Of a DNA stretch of 64,000 nt, positions 33,311 through 41,928 are shown one piece after another. The translations under genes were made by a program, and so were the position numbers. The DNA lies in NCBI GenBank assembly GCA_963715285.1, contig CAVQRU010000038.1:124001-188000 (forward strand), written 5' to 3'. The DNA comes from Sva-07 sp963715285. Its GTDB lineage: Bacteria > Actinomycetota > Acidimicrobiia > Acidimicrobiales > Ilumatobacteraceae. The notes beneath the pieces were generated by a model that was not told where the DNA came from, did no database searches, and worked only from the letters and a program-made list of their open reading frames with translations. The first letter of the stretch is position 1; each line of letters starts with the position of its first letter.

Positions 33311-34696
33311 ATGACCGACACCGTCGACGAGACCACCGTCAACGAGCCGGACATCCGGATCGATCCGGAGACCGGCAACAAGATCATCACCTGGGATCGC
33401 AAGGGCGAAACCATGGAGTTCATCGTCGGCAGCCGCCCCGAGGGCACCGATGTCTGGCAGCGGGTGCCGTACGACGCCGCCGATTACGGTCCGGTGACCG
33501 ACTTCGCGGCCGACTTCGACCACGCCGACCCTGCCTACAACCCGAATGCTCCCGAGGTGTGGAAGAAGTTGCGCGAGGGTGGGTGCCCGATTGCTCACTC
33601 CGATCGATACGGCGGCATGTGGGTGCCGTTGACGCACGACACCGTCCACGACGTCGCCTACGACACCGAACACTTCTCGAGCCGTGCGGTCGTGCCCGGC
33701 GTCGGGCGACCCGGTGACCGGGCGTTGCCCGCTCCGATCGGCCTCGCCCCGCCGATCACCAGCGATCCTCCCTTCCACGCCGTCGCCCGTCGACTGCTCC
33801 TGCCGGCGTTCGCGCCGAAGATGATCGAGCCGTGGGAGTCCGAGATCCGGCTCCTGTGCCAGAGGCTGCTGGACGACATGGGGGAGATCACGCCCGGCGA
33901 GAGCGTCATCGATGCGGCGATCCAGTACGCACAGCACATCCCGGTGAACGTGATCGGTCGGATGCTCGGCTTCCCGGAGAAGGACGAGGCGATGTTCCGG
34001 GAGATGGTCCACGAGGTCCTGGAGCGCATCAACGAAGAGCCGGGGACGCGTCAGACGTCGAACGACTTCGGCGCCTACGTCCAGGAGCAGATCGCGGACC
34101 ATCGGGAGAACCCTCGCGACGACCTCACGAATTTCCTGATGAACGTCGAACTCGATGGCAACAAGCTCGCCGACGAAGTCGTCGAGGGCATGATCATCCT
34201 GCTGCTCGTCGCCGGCGTCGACACGACATGGTCGGCGATCGGGTCCTCGCTGTGGCATCTCGCCCAGCATCCGGAGGATCACCAGCGCCTGCTCGACGAC
34301 CCCGAGGTCATGACCTTCGCGCTCGAGGAGTTCCTCCGTGCGTATGCGCCCGTCACGATGGGCCGACTGGTCACGGAGGATCTCGACTTCCACGGCTGCC
34401 CGATGAAGAAGGACGACTGGGTGCTGCTGCCGTTCCCGGCGGCCAACCGCGATCCGCTGAAGTTCGAGGATCCCGACACCTTCATCATCGATCGTGAGGA
34501 GAACCGGCACGCCGCGTTCGGGCTCGGCATCCACCGCTGCGTGGGCTCCAACCTCGCCCGCCTGGAGCTCAAGGTCGCCATCGAGGAGTTCATCAAGCGC
34601 TTCCCGCGTTTCGAACTCGCCGGCGAGACCAGGTGGAGCGTCGGCATGGTCCGCGGTCCTCGCGAGATCCCGGTTCGCATCCTCGAGACCGCCTGA
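33311..34696 (+). CDS. Cytochrome P450
   Basis: A haem-thiolate monooxygenase of 461 residues, cytosolic. The I-helix oxygen-activation motif is A-G-V-D-T-T (near residue 302), the K-helix E-x-x-R is in E-E-F-L-R, and the haem ligand Cys410 lies in F-G-L-G-I-H-R-C-V-G. This is a bacterial CYP with about 45-50 extra N-terminal residues before the fold. The upstream [3Fe-4S] ferredoxin gene is adjacent. Substrate could be a steroid, terpene or fatty acid; nothing here decides. The stop codon lies at the edge of a hairpin of the GGGGTCTGACCCC family. Confidence 0.96.
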   Translation: MTDTVDETTVNEPDIRIDPETGNKIITWDRKGETMEFIVGSRPEGTDVWQRVPYDAADYGPVTDFAADFDHADPAYNPNAPEVWKKLREGGCPIAHSDRYGGMWVPLTHDTVHDVAYDTEHFSSRAVVPGVGRPGDRALPAPIGLAPPITSDPPFHAVARRLLLPAFAPKMIEPWESEIRLLCQRLLDDMGEITPGESVIDAAIQYAQHIPVNVIGRMLGFPEKDEAMFREMVHEVLERINEEPGTRQTSNDFGAYVQEQIADHRENPRDDLTNFLMNVELDGNKLADEVVEGMIILLLVAGVDTTWSAIGSSLWHLAQHPEDHQRLLDDPEVMTFALEEFLRAYAPVTMGRLVTEDLDFHGCPMKKDDWVLLPFPAANRDPLKFEDPDTFIIDREENRHAAFGLGIHRCVGSNLARLELKVAIEEFIKRFPRFELAGETRWSVGMVRGPREIPVRILETA

Positions 34697-34726
34697 TTGC
34701 AGCAGGGGTCTGACCCCTGCTGCAAT
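34696..34726. terminator. GGGGTCTGACCCC-family hairpin after P450
   Basis: A perfect 14-bp stem (34696-34709 and 34713-34726) with CTG loop. The last base of the P450 TGA (34694-34696) is in the stem, and the convergent crcB gene ends at 34728. The core is the same as at 4208, but the outer stem (ATTGCAGCA) is unrelated. Confidence 0.75.
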
Positions 34727-34727
34727 T

Positions 34728-35045
34728 TCACACGAAGGTGCTGGCGAGGGACGCTGCCGCGCAGGTCGACGTCACGGTGACGCCGGCGTAGACGCTGCCC
34801 CACCGCCATCCGAGCGCGCGGGTCTCCATCGCGAACGACGAGAACGTCGTGAGCGCGCCGCAGAACCCGACGCCGAGGATCGTGCGCGCATCGACCGACA
34901 GGTCGGATGCAGCGACCGCTCCGAGCAGACCTGCACCGATCGAGTTGACCCACAACAGCGACACCCAGGAGCATGCGTACTGGGCGACCAGGTGGCGCCC
35001 GATGGCACCGGCGCCCGCCGCCAGCACGAACAGCACCGGCGTCAC
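34728..35045 (-). CDS. crcB: CrcB/Fluc fluoride channel subunit, short copy
   Basis: A four-helix membrane protein of 105 residues of the Fluc/CrcB family, which exports fluoride. The signature G-F-C-G-A-L-T-T-F-S-S-F (near residues 58-69) and an N-S-I-G segment (near residue 34) are present. Its GTG start overlaps the stop of the longer paralogue upstream (GTGA), and two-gene CrcB pairs normally form heterodimeric channels. No fluoride riboswitch consensus was seen upstream of the pair. Confidence 0.93.
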   Translation of the reverse strand: MTPVLFVLAAGAGAIGRHLVAQYACSWVSLLWVNSIGAGLLGAVAASDLSVDARTILGVGFCGALTTFSSFAMETRALGWRWGSVYAGVTVTSTCAAASLASTFV

Positions 35046-35476
35046 TCGCCGACCTCCACCGGGCGATGGGCCAGGAAGGTCGCGCCGACACCGGCGGCGA
35101 GTGTGACGGCGCCGTAGAGCACGGCGAGTGGGAGGCGTTCGGCGTCGGCGAGGTCGTTCAGCTCGACGGCGAGCGCGGAGAACGTGGTGAACCCGCCGAG
35201 CACGCCGGTGACCGCGAACGCCCACGCAGTCGTGTCGGGGGCAACCGTCCGTGCGGCGAGGCCGATCAGCAGACAGCCGAGGACGTTGACGATCAGGGTC
35301 GCCCACGACCACGTCGCCGGGAGGTGCGGCGAGCCGATCGTGTCCGCCAGTTCGGCCACGCCCCATCGCAACGCGGCGCCGATCGCTCCGCCGATCGCGA
35401 TCGCTGCGACCGTCGCCGGGGCGAAGGGACGGGGACGCTGGGCGATCTGCACCTCCCGTTCGTACCAAACGCCCAC
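35042..35476 (-). CDS. crcB: CrcB/Fluc fluoride channel subunit, long copy
   Basis: A second Fluc/CrcB subunit, 144 residues, with a polar N-terminal extension of about 20 residues before helix 1. Family motifs: G-G-A-I-G-A-A-L-R-W (near residue 28), N-V-L-G-C-L-L-I-G, and G-V-L-G-G-F-T-T-F-S-A. A pair with the downstream short copy probably makes an antiparallel heterodimer. The GTG start at 35476 is uncertain; a shorter start is possible. It is divergent from the response regulator gene at 35559. Confidence 0.92.
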   Translation of the reverse strand: MGVWYEREVQIAQRPRPFAPATVAAIAIGGAIGAALRWGVAELADTIGSPHLPATWSWATLIVNVLGCLLIGLAARTVAPDTTAWAFAVTGVLGGFTTFSALAVELNDLADAERLPLAVLYGAVTLAAGVGATFLAHRPVEVGE

Positions 35477-35558
35477 CCCCGCGGCCTGCCTTTCGGGACG
35501 AGGCCCGACGACGAAGGGTCACACCCGATTCTCACCACGTGCGACCAGACTGTGCGCT

Positions 35559-36269
35559 GTGACGGAGAACCAGGCCACCCGCATCCTCGTTGCCGAGGAC
35601 GATCGGGCCGTGCGCGAGTCGCTGGTGCGTGCACTGCAACTCGAGGGCTACACGGTCACGTCGGCCAACAACGGTGCCGAGGCTCTCGAAGCGGTTCGCC
35701 AGTCGGAACCCGACGTGCTCCTGCTGGACGTGTCGATGCCGATGGTCGACGGGCTCACGGTCTGCCGGGTGCTGCGGGCCGAGCAGAACCAGGTGCCGGT
35801 GTTGATGCTCACCGCGCGCACCGAACCCAGCGATCGTGTCGCGGGGCTCGACGCCGGCGCCGACGACTACCTCGCCAAGCCCTACGACCTCGACGAGTTG
35901 CTGGCGCGCGTGCGGGCACTGCTGCGCCGCTCCGGCTACACCGCTGATGGCACCGGGTCTCCCGACGGCGAACTCGTGCTCGGCGATCTCCGCCTCGACC
36001 CGTCCGGTCGGCGGGTCTTCCGCGGTGAACGTGAGATCCAGTTGTCCAAGACCGAGTTCGATCTGCTCGCCCTGCTCGTGTCGAACCGGGGCATCGTGCT
36101 CGACCACTCCACGATCTACGACCGGATCTGGCACTACGACTTCGGACCGGACTCGAAGAACCTGGCGGTGTACATCGGCTACCTGCGTCGCAAGACCGAA
36201 GCCGAGGGTGAGCCCCGCGTGGTGCACACCGTTCGCGGCGTGGGGTACACGGCGCGGATCGACAGCTGA
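35559..36269 (+). CDS. OmpR/PhoB-family response regulator
   Basis: A two-component transcription regulator of 236 residues. The receiver domain (about 8-125) has the acidic pocket A-E-D-D, phospho-acceptor Asp57 in L-L-L-D-V-S-M-P, and the K-P-Y-D lysine. The C-terminal winged helix (about 140-234) has L-S-K-T-E-F-D-L-L and the late V-R-G-V-G-Y. The GTG start at 35559 fits the receiver's beginning. It overlaps the following histidine kinase start (TGATG), so it is its cognate partner. The layout resembles MprA-like actinobacterial regulators, but targets are unknown. Confidence 0.95.
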   Translation: MTENQATRILVAEDDRAVRESLVRALQLEGYTVTSANNGAEALEAVRQSEPDVLLLDVSMPMVDGLTVCRVLRAEQNQVPVLMLTARTEPSDRVAGLDAGADDYLAKPYDLDELLARVRALLRRSGYTADGTGSPDGELVLGDLRLDPSGRRVFRGEREIQLSKTEFDLLALLVSNRGIVLDHSTIYDRIWHYDFGPDSKNLAVYIGYLRRKTEAEGEPRVVHTVRGVGYTARIDS

Positions 36270-37615
36270 TGGGCCTGCGCTGGAAGATCGCGCTCTCGCT
36301 GGCGACGGTCGCGCTGATCGCCACGTCAGCCGTGGGATTGATCAGCTATCGAACCACGAGCTCGCGACTGCTCGACGAGGTCGACCGGTCGATCGTGCAG
36401 GCGTCGCAGCAGATGCTCGATCAGGCTCGTGACGACCGCATCCGTGTGCCGAGTCGGGGCCTGCTCGAGGTCTACTGGGTGCGTGTCCTCGCCGCGGACG
36501 GCTCGGTGGCGGCGACGTCGTTCCCCGACGACGTCCCGGTCGCATCGTCGGCAGACGCGGTGATCGGTCAACCACGCGGTTTCGATCGCGCCACGGTGAG
36601 CGTCGCCGGTGGTGAGGCGCGCATCCACACGATCGGCCTCCCCAACGGTGCAGTGCAGATCGGTCGCTCACTCGACGAGGTCGACAGCGTGCTCGACGAT
36701 CTCCGTCGGCGGACCCTGCTGCTCGTGATCGCGGTGTCGATGGCCGCGGCGCTCGCCGGGTGGCTGATCGCCGGCACCGTCGCCGCTCCGATGAGCCGCC
36801 TGACGAAGGCCGCGGAGGACGTCGGTGCATCCGGGCGCCTCGACGTGGAGGTGCCCGGCACCGGCACCGACGAGGTGGGCAGGTTGGGTGGGGCCTTCCG
36901 GTACATGCTCGGTGCGCTCGCCGTCTCGCGTGCCGAACAGCAGCGCCTGGTGCAGGATGCCGGTCACGAGCTGCGAACGCCGTTGACCAGCTTGAAGACC
37001 AACCTGTCGGTGCTTCGCCGTCACCCCGAGATGACCCCCGAGATGCGTGACGGGGTGCTCGACGATCTCGATTCGGAGGTCACCGAGCTGACCGATCTCG
37101 TCAACGAACTGGTCGCTGTCGCGTCCGGGGAACTCGAAGCGCAGCCCGACGAGCGGATCGAGCTGGCGGACCTGGCCCGCGAGGTCGCGGAGCGAGTCGG
37201 ACGGCGGCGGTCGCGTGACGTGGTCGTCGACGTGCACAACGCGTCGGCAGTCGATGCACCCAGGTCGGCGCTCGATCGGGCGGTCACGAATCTGATCGAC
37301 AATGCGTGCAAGTTCGACGGGACGGGCGGTTCGGTCGAGGTGACGATCGACGGTGGGACGCTCACCGTGTTCGACCGTGGCCCGGGTGTCACCCCCGGTG
37401 AGGAGGAACGGATCTTCGATCGGTTCCACCGGACCGAGGCGGCGCGCTCGATGCCCGGCTCGGGTCTCGGGCTGTCGATCGTTCGTGACGTGATCGTCCG
37501 CGCCGGTGGCACGGTCAGCGCGCGACAGCGCGACGGCGGCGGCGCTGCGATCGGCTTCACCCTCCCCGTGTCGCCCCGGTGGCCGGCGTCGGCCGAGCCA
37601 CCTGCGGACGACTGA
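36269..37615 (+). CDS. Sensor histidine kinase (HAMP, HisKA)
   Basis: A membrane sensor kinase of 448 residues. Helix 1 is near residues 5-25, an extracytoplasmic sensor loop spans about 30-148, helix 2 about 150-172, then a HAMP domain. His233 in G-H-E-L-R-T-P-L-T-S is the phosphorylation site. The catalytic domain has N-L-I-D-N-A-C-K-F (N box), V-F-D-R-G-P-G (G1), and G-S-G-L-G-L-S-I (G2). It starts inside the stop of the partner regulator, so the pair is coupled. It is of the MprB/TcrY type. The signal is unknown. Confidence 0.95.
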   Translation: MGLRWKIALSLATVALIATSAVGLISYRTTSSRLLDEVDRSIVQASQQMLDQARDDRIRVPSRGLLEVYWVRVLAADGSVAATSFPDDVPVASSADAVIGQPRGFDRATVSVAGGEARIHTIGLPNGAVQIGRSLDEVDSVLDDLRRRTLLLVIAVSMAAALAGWLIAGTVAAPMSRLTKAAEDVGASGRLDVEVPGTGTDEVGRLGGAFRYMLGALAVSRAEQQRLVQDAGHELRTPLTSLKTNLSVLRRHPEMTPEMRDGVLDDLDSEVTELTDLVNELVAVASGELEAQPDERIELADLAREVAERVGRRRSRDVVVDVHNASAVDAPRSALDRAVTNLIDNACKFDGTGGSVEVTIDGGTLTVFDRGPGVTPGEEERIFDRFHRTEAARSMPGSGLGLSIVRDVIVRAGGTVSARQRDGGGAAIGFTLPVSPRWPASAEPPADD

Positions 37616-37639
37616 ACGCGCCGGCGATACGGTGGCTGC

Positions 37640-38026
37640 ATGAGTTCGGGAACCGAGCGATTTCCGATCCGGTTCACCGGCGCCAGCAAGGCGATGATGG
37701 TGCTCGGCCTGACCCCGGGGAACTCGTACGTGGACGTGTCGGCCACCGCAGTGGTCGTCCGCCTCGGATGGGCGTTCCGGGCGAACGTGTCGCGTTCGTC
37801 GGTGCAGTCGGTCGCTCCCGACCACGACAGGGTCTGGGGTTGGGGAGCCCACGGCTGGAACGGCCGGTGGCTGGTCAACGGTTCGTCGTCGGGCATCGTT
37901 CGCATCGGACTCCGACCGGCCGGACGCGCACGCGTTGCGGGGTTCCCGGTCTCACTGAGCGAGCTGCGGGTGTCGGTCGACGATCCCGACGGTCTCGAAC
38001 GCGCGCTCGCTCCGATCGAGGTGTGA
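37640..38026 (+). CDS. Conserved hypothetical protein, beta-rich
   Basis: A protein of 128 residues with no signal peptide or membrane segment, composed mostly of predicted strands with several Trp residues (W-G-W-G and W-N-G-R-W). It may be a small beta-barrel or PH-like fold, but no family is recognised with confidence. It follows the histidine kinase by 24 bp and is probably co-transcribed with it. The codon usage and even spacing of polar and hydrophobic residues support a real gene. No function is assigned. Confidence 0.6.
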   Translation: MSSGTERFPIRFTGASKAMMVLGLTPGNSYVDVSATAVVVRLGWAFRANVSRSSVQSVAPDHDRVWGWGAHGWNGRWLVNGSSSGIVRIGLRPAGRARVAGFPVSLSELRVSVDDPDGLERALAPIEV

Positions 38027-38058
38027 ACCGGCTCGGGAGGGACCGCCGCGGTCGAGGC

Positions 38059-39057
38059 TCACGCCGGGCTCGACTCGCGTCGGTGGGTGCTGCGGAGCGC
38101 GTCGAGTTGGTCGGGGCGGAGTTCGCTCGGCCCGACGACGGCGACGGTCGCCTTCGTGAGCGCACGGAGCGTCGAGGTCCGCACGCCACCTTCCAGCGCC
38201 GCGCGTTCGCCGAGGATCGCCCCTGGGCCGAGTTCGGCGATGGCCTCGCCGTCGACCTCGACGCCGACCACCCCGTTGAGGAGCAGGAACACGTCGTCGG
38301 CCTGTTCGCCCTGCTCGGTGAGCAGGCCACCCTCCTTGATCCTGCGGATCGACGACTTGCCTCCGCCATGCATGATGTGAGCGGCGAGTTCCCGTTCGAG
38401 GGCGGTCTCGACCGCCGTCACGAGTGCCGGTGAGTCCTCGTCACCCCACGGCGTGTGCTTGCCGAACGAGTGACGCCACCAGTCCTTGAAGTCGGCCATG
38501 CCCGCCTTGGCGGCGAGTTCGCCGTGCTCGTCGTACACCCAGTGACGAGGAAATGCGCTGGCACCGATCAGTTCGAACTCGCTCGTGCCGTCGGCGTGCA
38601 CGGTCAGTGCCACGGTGGTCCAGACGGTGGGTGCCTCGAACTTGAGGAACGGTGGCTTGTTGACCCGACGTGGTGCGGGGAGGGCCGTGTGCCCGCCGAC
38701 GGTCTGCACGAAGCGCGCCGACGTCGAGGTCAGCTCGATCGGTCGACGGATGTCGTCGAAGGCGACGGCGGCGAACGTCGCCTGCCGGGGTCCGACTGCG
38801 ACGGTGGTGGCGCCCATCAGGCATCCCCCGTCGTAGCCGGCGTCGACGATTGCGCCGTCGACCACCTCGATCCAGCCGACGAGGTGGTTGGCGAAGCGGA
38901 ACCGGTCGGCGGCCCGGAGCGCCTCGAGGTCGCCCAGTCGGTCGGGAGGCGGATCGTCGTAGTGGGTGAACCCGGTTCCGAAGATCGCCTTGTTGAGACC
39001 GGTCACCGCTTCCGACGGGATCCAGCTGAGGCTGGTGACGTTCGACTCGATCCTCAT
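38059..39057 (-). CDS. Protein with C-terminal cyclic-nucleotide-binding domain
   Basis: A protein of 332 residues. The C-terminal part (about 230-325) is a CRP-type cyclic-nucleotide-binding domain: I-K-E-G-G-L-L-T, a V-F-L-L-L-N-G strand, and the phosphate-binding cassette L-G-E-R-A-A-L with an Arg six residues on. The N-terminal 220 residues are a conserved region with many aromatic residues, of unknown fold. It has no HTH, so it may be an enzyme or scaffold gated by cAMP or cGMP. It overlaps the upstream lipoprotein stop (ATGA) and is coupled to it. A receiver-cyclase fusion at 49727 could be a source of ligand (inference). Confidence 0.8.
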   Translation of the reverse strand: MRIESNVTSLSWIPSEAVTGLNKAIFGTGFTHYDDPPPDRLGDLEALRAADRFRFANHLVGWIEVVDGAIVDAGYDGGCLMGATTVAVGPRQATFAAVAFDDIRRPIELTSTSARFVQTVGGHTALPAPRRVNKPPFLKFEAPTVWTTVALTVHADGTSEFELIGASAFPRHWVYDEHGELAAKAGMADFKDWWRHSFGKHTPWGDEDSPALVTAVETALERELAAHIMHGGGKSSIRRIKEGGLLTEQGEQADDVFLLLNGVVGVEVDGEAIAELGPGAILGERAALEGGVRTSTLRALTKATVAVVGPSELRPDQLDALRSTHRRESSPA

Positions 39058-39791
39058 GACGTCACCGTGAACTCGCGCACCATGCCCTGCGTGAAGTGTG
39101 GCGGGCCGTCGCCTTCCGAGTCGCCGACGGATCCGAGCGAGATCGCACAGAAGACCGCGTAGCGTCCCGGCTCGGTGAGGTCCCAGGAGACGACGTCGCT
39201 CGTACCCGGTGTGGCGTAGACCGCGTTGACCGGGGTGATCTTGCTGAAGGCCTCGTCCTCGGGGAGGTCGAAGATGTCGGTGACCGATTCGATCGATGCA
39301 TCGTCGATCCGGAAGGCGAACATCTCGTGGTTCTCCTGGCCGCCGTTCGTGAAGTCGATGACGTGGTATCCCGTCGACAGTTCGTCCGGCACACCTTCGA
39401 ATCGGTAGTCGACTGCCGTCACGTCGAGCGTCTCCACGTCGCAGTTGTCGCCGGCCCAGGCGATCGTCTTGCCGTAGAGATCGAGGGTTTCGTCGGAGCC
39501 TTCGAGTTCGGGATTCTCGATCTGTGCTTGCGCCTCGGCCTTGAGGTCGACGATGGTCTGTTCGATCTCGGGATCCGCTGCCTCGATGGCCGCGTCCAGT
39601 GCGGCGTTGACCGAGTCGGCGTCGCCCTGCCCGGTGAAGAGGTAGTTGATCACGGTGGAGTCGGCTTCGAACCACGACTCGCAGGCCGCGTTGTCGGTCG
39701 CGCTCGCGTTGTCGTCCGAGCCGCACGCGCTGAACAACATCAGCGGAGCGGCTCCTGCGGCGAGCAGGAGAGTGTTCTTGGGTGATTTCAC
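39054..39791 (-). CDS. Lipoprotein with possible cupredoxin-like domain
   Basis: A secreted lipoprotein of 245 residues: signal sequence and lipobox L-F-S-A-C with Cys23 as the lipid anchor, then an acidic stretch. Residues about 35-120 are a helical domain rich in Ala, Asp and Glu. Residues about 130-245 look like a cupredoxin-type beta-sandwich, with possible copper ligands His155, Cys215, His232 and Met237. The 16-residue gap between Cys215 and His232 is longer than in plastocyanin-like proteins, so copper binding is unproven. The GTG at 39791 follows a GAGGTG-like ribosome site. It is coupled to the CNB-domain gene by ATGA. Confidence 0.75.
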   Translation of the reverse strand: MKSPKNTLLLAAGAAPLMLFSACGSDDNASATDNAACESWFEADSTVINYLFTGQGDADSVNAALDAAIEAADPEIEQTIVDLKAEAQAQIENPELEGSDETLDLYGKTIAWAGDNCDVETLDVTAVDYRFEGVPDELSTGYHVIDFTNGGQENHEMFAFRIDDASIESVTDIFDLPEDEAFSKITPVNAVYATPGTSDVVSWDLTEPGRYAVFCAISLGSVGDSEGDGPPHFTQGMVREFTVTS

Positions 39792-40030
39792 GGCACCTCG
39801 CCTTTCTCGATGGAGTCCGGATGCGGTTGGACTCGATGAGTCGAACGTACGGATCGAGGTCGGCGGAGAGGAGGTGGCAGCCCGGTGTGTTCGATGTGGT
39901 GCCAGCACCCCACGATCGGTGACGCCTGCGTCCTTGTCGTCAGCAGGGAGACGTGGTCTGATCTCGGGGTGCGAACTGCGCTCCGAGTCGATCTTGCCCG
40001 TTTACCGGCTGTCGTGGTGCGGAGCGCGTG
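39792..40030. other. Divergent intergenic region
   Basis: The 239 bp between the lipoprotein gene (minus) and the FAD oxidoreductase gene (plus) contain no open gene or RNA that could be supported. A weak plus-strand promoter is possible: TTGTCG (39934-39939) and TCTGAT (39957-39962), 17 bp apart. This is only 4 of 6 matches to each consensus box. Confidence 0.4.
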
Positions 40031-41473
40031 ATGGTCTCATCCGGTCGCAGTGCGGTCGTTGTGGGTGCCGGGCCGAACGGGCTCGTGGCCGCGATCAACC
40101 TGGCGCGTGCAGGCTGGGACGTGACGGTGTTCGAAGCGGCGTCACGGCCGGGAGGCGGTACCCGAACGGAGGAATTGACGCTGCCCGGGGTGCTGCACGA
40201 CGTCTGCTCGGCGATCCATCCTCTCGCCGTCGGTTCCCCGGCATTCCGCGAGATCGCCGAGAGCGACCTGCCGTTGCGTGATCACGGGCTCGAGTGGATC
40301 CAACCCGACGTGCCGGTGGCGCATCCGCTCGACGGCGGGCGCGCCGCGCTGCTCCACCGCTCGGTCGCCGAGACCGCGGACGGGCTCGGCCGTGACGCCA
40401 AGGCCTATCGCCGTCTGTTCGGACCGTTCGTCGACGCCGGTTTCGAGCTGACGGACGGCCTGCTGTCGCCGTTGTCGATCCCCCCGAGGCATCCCCTGAC
40501 ACTGGCTCGCTACGGCGCAGTCGGCGTGCTCCCTGCGCACACGGTCGCTCGCCGAGGATTCGGCACCGAGGAGGCACGAGCGATGTTCGCCGGGCTCGCC
40601 GGGCACTCCATCCTCAGTCTGAAGGCACCGGTGACGGCGGGCTACGGACTGATGCTCGGCGTGCTCGCACATCTGGTCGGCTGGCCCTTGGCCCGCGGTG
40701 GCTCACAGCAGATCGCCGATGCGCTGGTGGCGGTGCTCGAGCAACTGGGCGGCCGAGTCGAGTGCGATCGGCGCATCGAGTCGCTCGCCGAGTTGCCGCC
40801 GGCCGATGCGGTGCTGCTCGACCTCACGCCGCGCCAGGTGCTGGCGATCGCCGGCGATGCCGTTCCGGCTCGCTACCGCAAGGCGCTCACTCGCTTCCGG
40901 TACGGGCCAGGCGTGTTCAAGCTCGACTGGGCGCTCGACGGTCCGATCCCGTGGACCAACGCCGACTGTGCCCGCGCGGCAACGGTCCACCTCGGTGGCA
41001 CGCTCGACGAGATCACGGCGGCGGAATCCGAGGTGCAGGCCGGCGGTCATCCCGAGCGGCCCTACGTGCTGCTCGCCCAGCAGAACCTCTTCGATCCGTC
41101 CCGCGCGCCCGCGGGGACGCAGGCGGTGTGGGCGTACTGCCATGTCCCGAACGGCTCGACCGTCGACATGACGGAGCGCGTCGAGCGCCAGATCGAGCGG
41201 TTCGCCCCAGGATTCCGTGATCGCATCCTCGCTCGTCACACCATGAACACCGAGGCGGTGGAGGCACACGACGCCAACTACATCGGTGGCGACATCAACG
41301 GTGGCGTGGGCGACCTCCGCCAGTTCGTGCGACGTCCGACGCTCGGGCTGCACCCCTGGAAGACGCCGATCGAAGGTGTGTACCTGTGCTCGAGTTCGAC
41401 GCCTCCCGGAGGGGGAGTTCACGGGATGTGTGGATGGCATGCCGCACGGGAAGTGATGAGGGAGTCACGGTGA
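40031..41473 (+). CDS. Phytoene desaturase/amine oxidase-like FAD protein
   Basis: A flavoprotein of 480 residues of the CrtI/amine-oxidase superfamily. The FAD motif V-V-G-A-G-P-N-G-L-V-A-A is near residue 11, E-A-A-S-R-P-G-G-G-T-R-T near residue 35, and the C-terminal P-P-G-G-G-V-H-G-M-C-G near residue 460 closes the FAD site. It might desaturate or isomerise a carotenoid, retinoid or other lipid. A GTG at 40028 directly precedes the ATG. Its TGA overlaps the GTG of a lone receiver protein gene (GTGA), an unusual pairing. No other carotenoid genes lie nearby. Confidence 0.88.
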   Translation: MVSSGRSAVVVGAGPNGLVAAINLARAGWDVTVFEAASRPGGGTRTEELTLPGVLHDVCSAIHPLAVGSPAFREIAESDLPLRDHGLEWIQPDVPVAHPLDGGRAALLHRSVAETADGLGRDAKAYRRLFGPFVDAGFELTDGLLSPLSIPPRHPLTLARYGAVGVLPAHTVARRGFGTEEARAMFAGLAGHSILSLKAPVTAGYGLMLGVLAHLVGWPLARGGSQQIADALVAVLEQLGGRVECDRRIESLAELPPADAVLLDLTPRQVLAIAGDAVPARYRKALTRFRYGPGVFKLDWALDGPIPWTNADCARAATVHLGGTLDEITAAESEVQAGGHPERPYVLLAQQNLFDPSRAPAGTQAVWAYCHVPNGSTVDMTERVERQIERFAPGFRDRILARHTMNTEAVEAHDANYIGGDINGGVGDLRQFVRRPTLGLHPWKTPIEGVYLCSSSTPPGGGVHGMCGWHAAREVMRESR

Positions 41474-41880
41474 CCGACGAGCCGAACGACGACACGACCG
41501 ACCGGGTGACCGTGATGATCGTCGACGATCAGCCTCCATTCCGTGCCGCTGCCCGAGCGGTCGTCGATCGCGTCGCCGAGTTCGAGCTCGTGGCAGAGGT
41601 GGCGTCGGGCGAAGAGGCCGTCGAGACGGGTGCCGACATCGCACCGCAGCTCGTGCTGATGGACATCAACATGGGCGATCTCGACGGCATCGAGGCCACG
41701 CGCATCATGACCGGTGCCGACCCGAGCATGAAGGTGATCCTCGTGTCGACCTACGCCCTCGACGATCTCCCGCCGGGCGCGCGTGCCAGCGGCGCGATCG
41801 CCTACGTCAACAAGGACGAGCTGTCACCACGTGTCATCCGCCGCCTCTGGGAGTCCGGCGGCGACCCCGACTGGCTCTGA
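41470..41880 (+). CDS. Single-domain response regulator receiver
   Basis: A receiver domain of 136 residues without output domain. The acidic pocket is V-D-D-Q (near residue 16), the phospho-acceptor Asp65 is in L-V-L-M-D-I-N-M, and a Lys in Y-V-N-K-D is at the expected place. The fold is NarL-type; the HTH has been lost or never existed. It may act as a phosphate sink or protein partner. It is coupled to the FAD oxidoreductase gene by GTGA, and a GGGTC-core hairpin follows its stop. Confidence 0.9.
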   Translation: MTDEPNDDTTDRVTVMIVDDQPPFRAAARAVVDRVAEFELVAEVASGEEAVETGADIAPQLVLMDINMGDLDGIEATRIMTGADPSMKVILVSTYALDDLPPGARASGAIAYVNKDELSPRVIRRLWESGGDPDWL

Positions 41881-41893
41881 CGCATCGCACCGT

Positions 41894-41922
41894 GGACAAC
41901 ACGGGTCAGACCCCTGTTGTCC
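41894..41922. terminator. GGGTCAGACCC-family hairpin
   Basis: A 13-bp stem with one mismatch (41894-41906 and 41910-41922) around a CAG loop, the reverse-strand form of the CTG-loop family. It lies between the receiver-gene stop (41880) and the convergent permease stop (41929). Outer arm GGACAACA differs from the others. Confidence 0.7.
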
Positions 41923-41928
41923 CGTGGT

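Noticed and set aside
35477..35558. Fluoride riboswitch upstream of the crcB pair
   Set aside because: The conserved riboswitch segments were not found in this 82-bp divergent gap.
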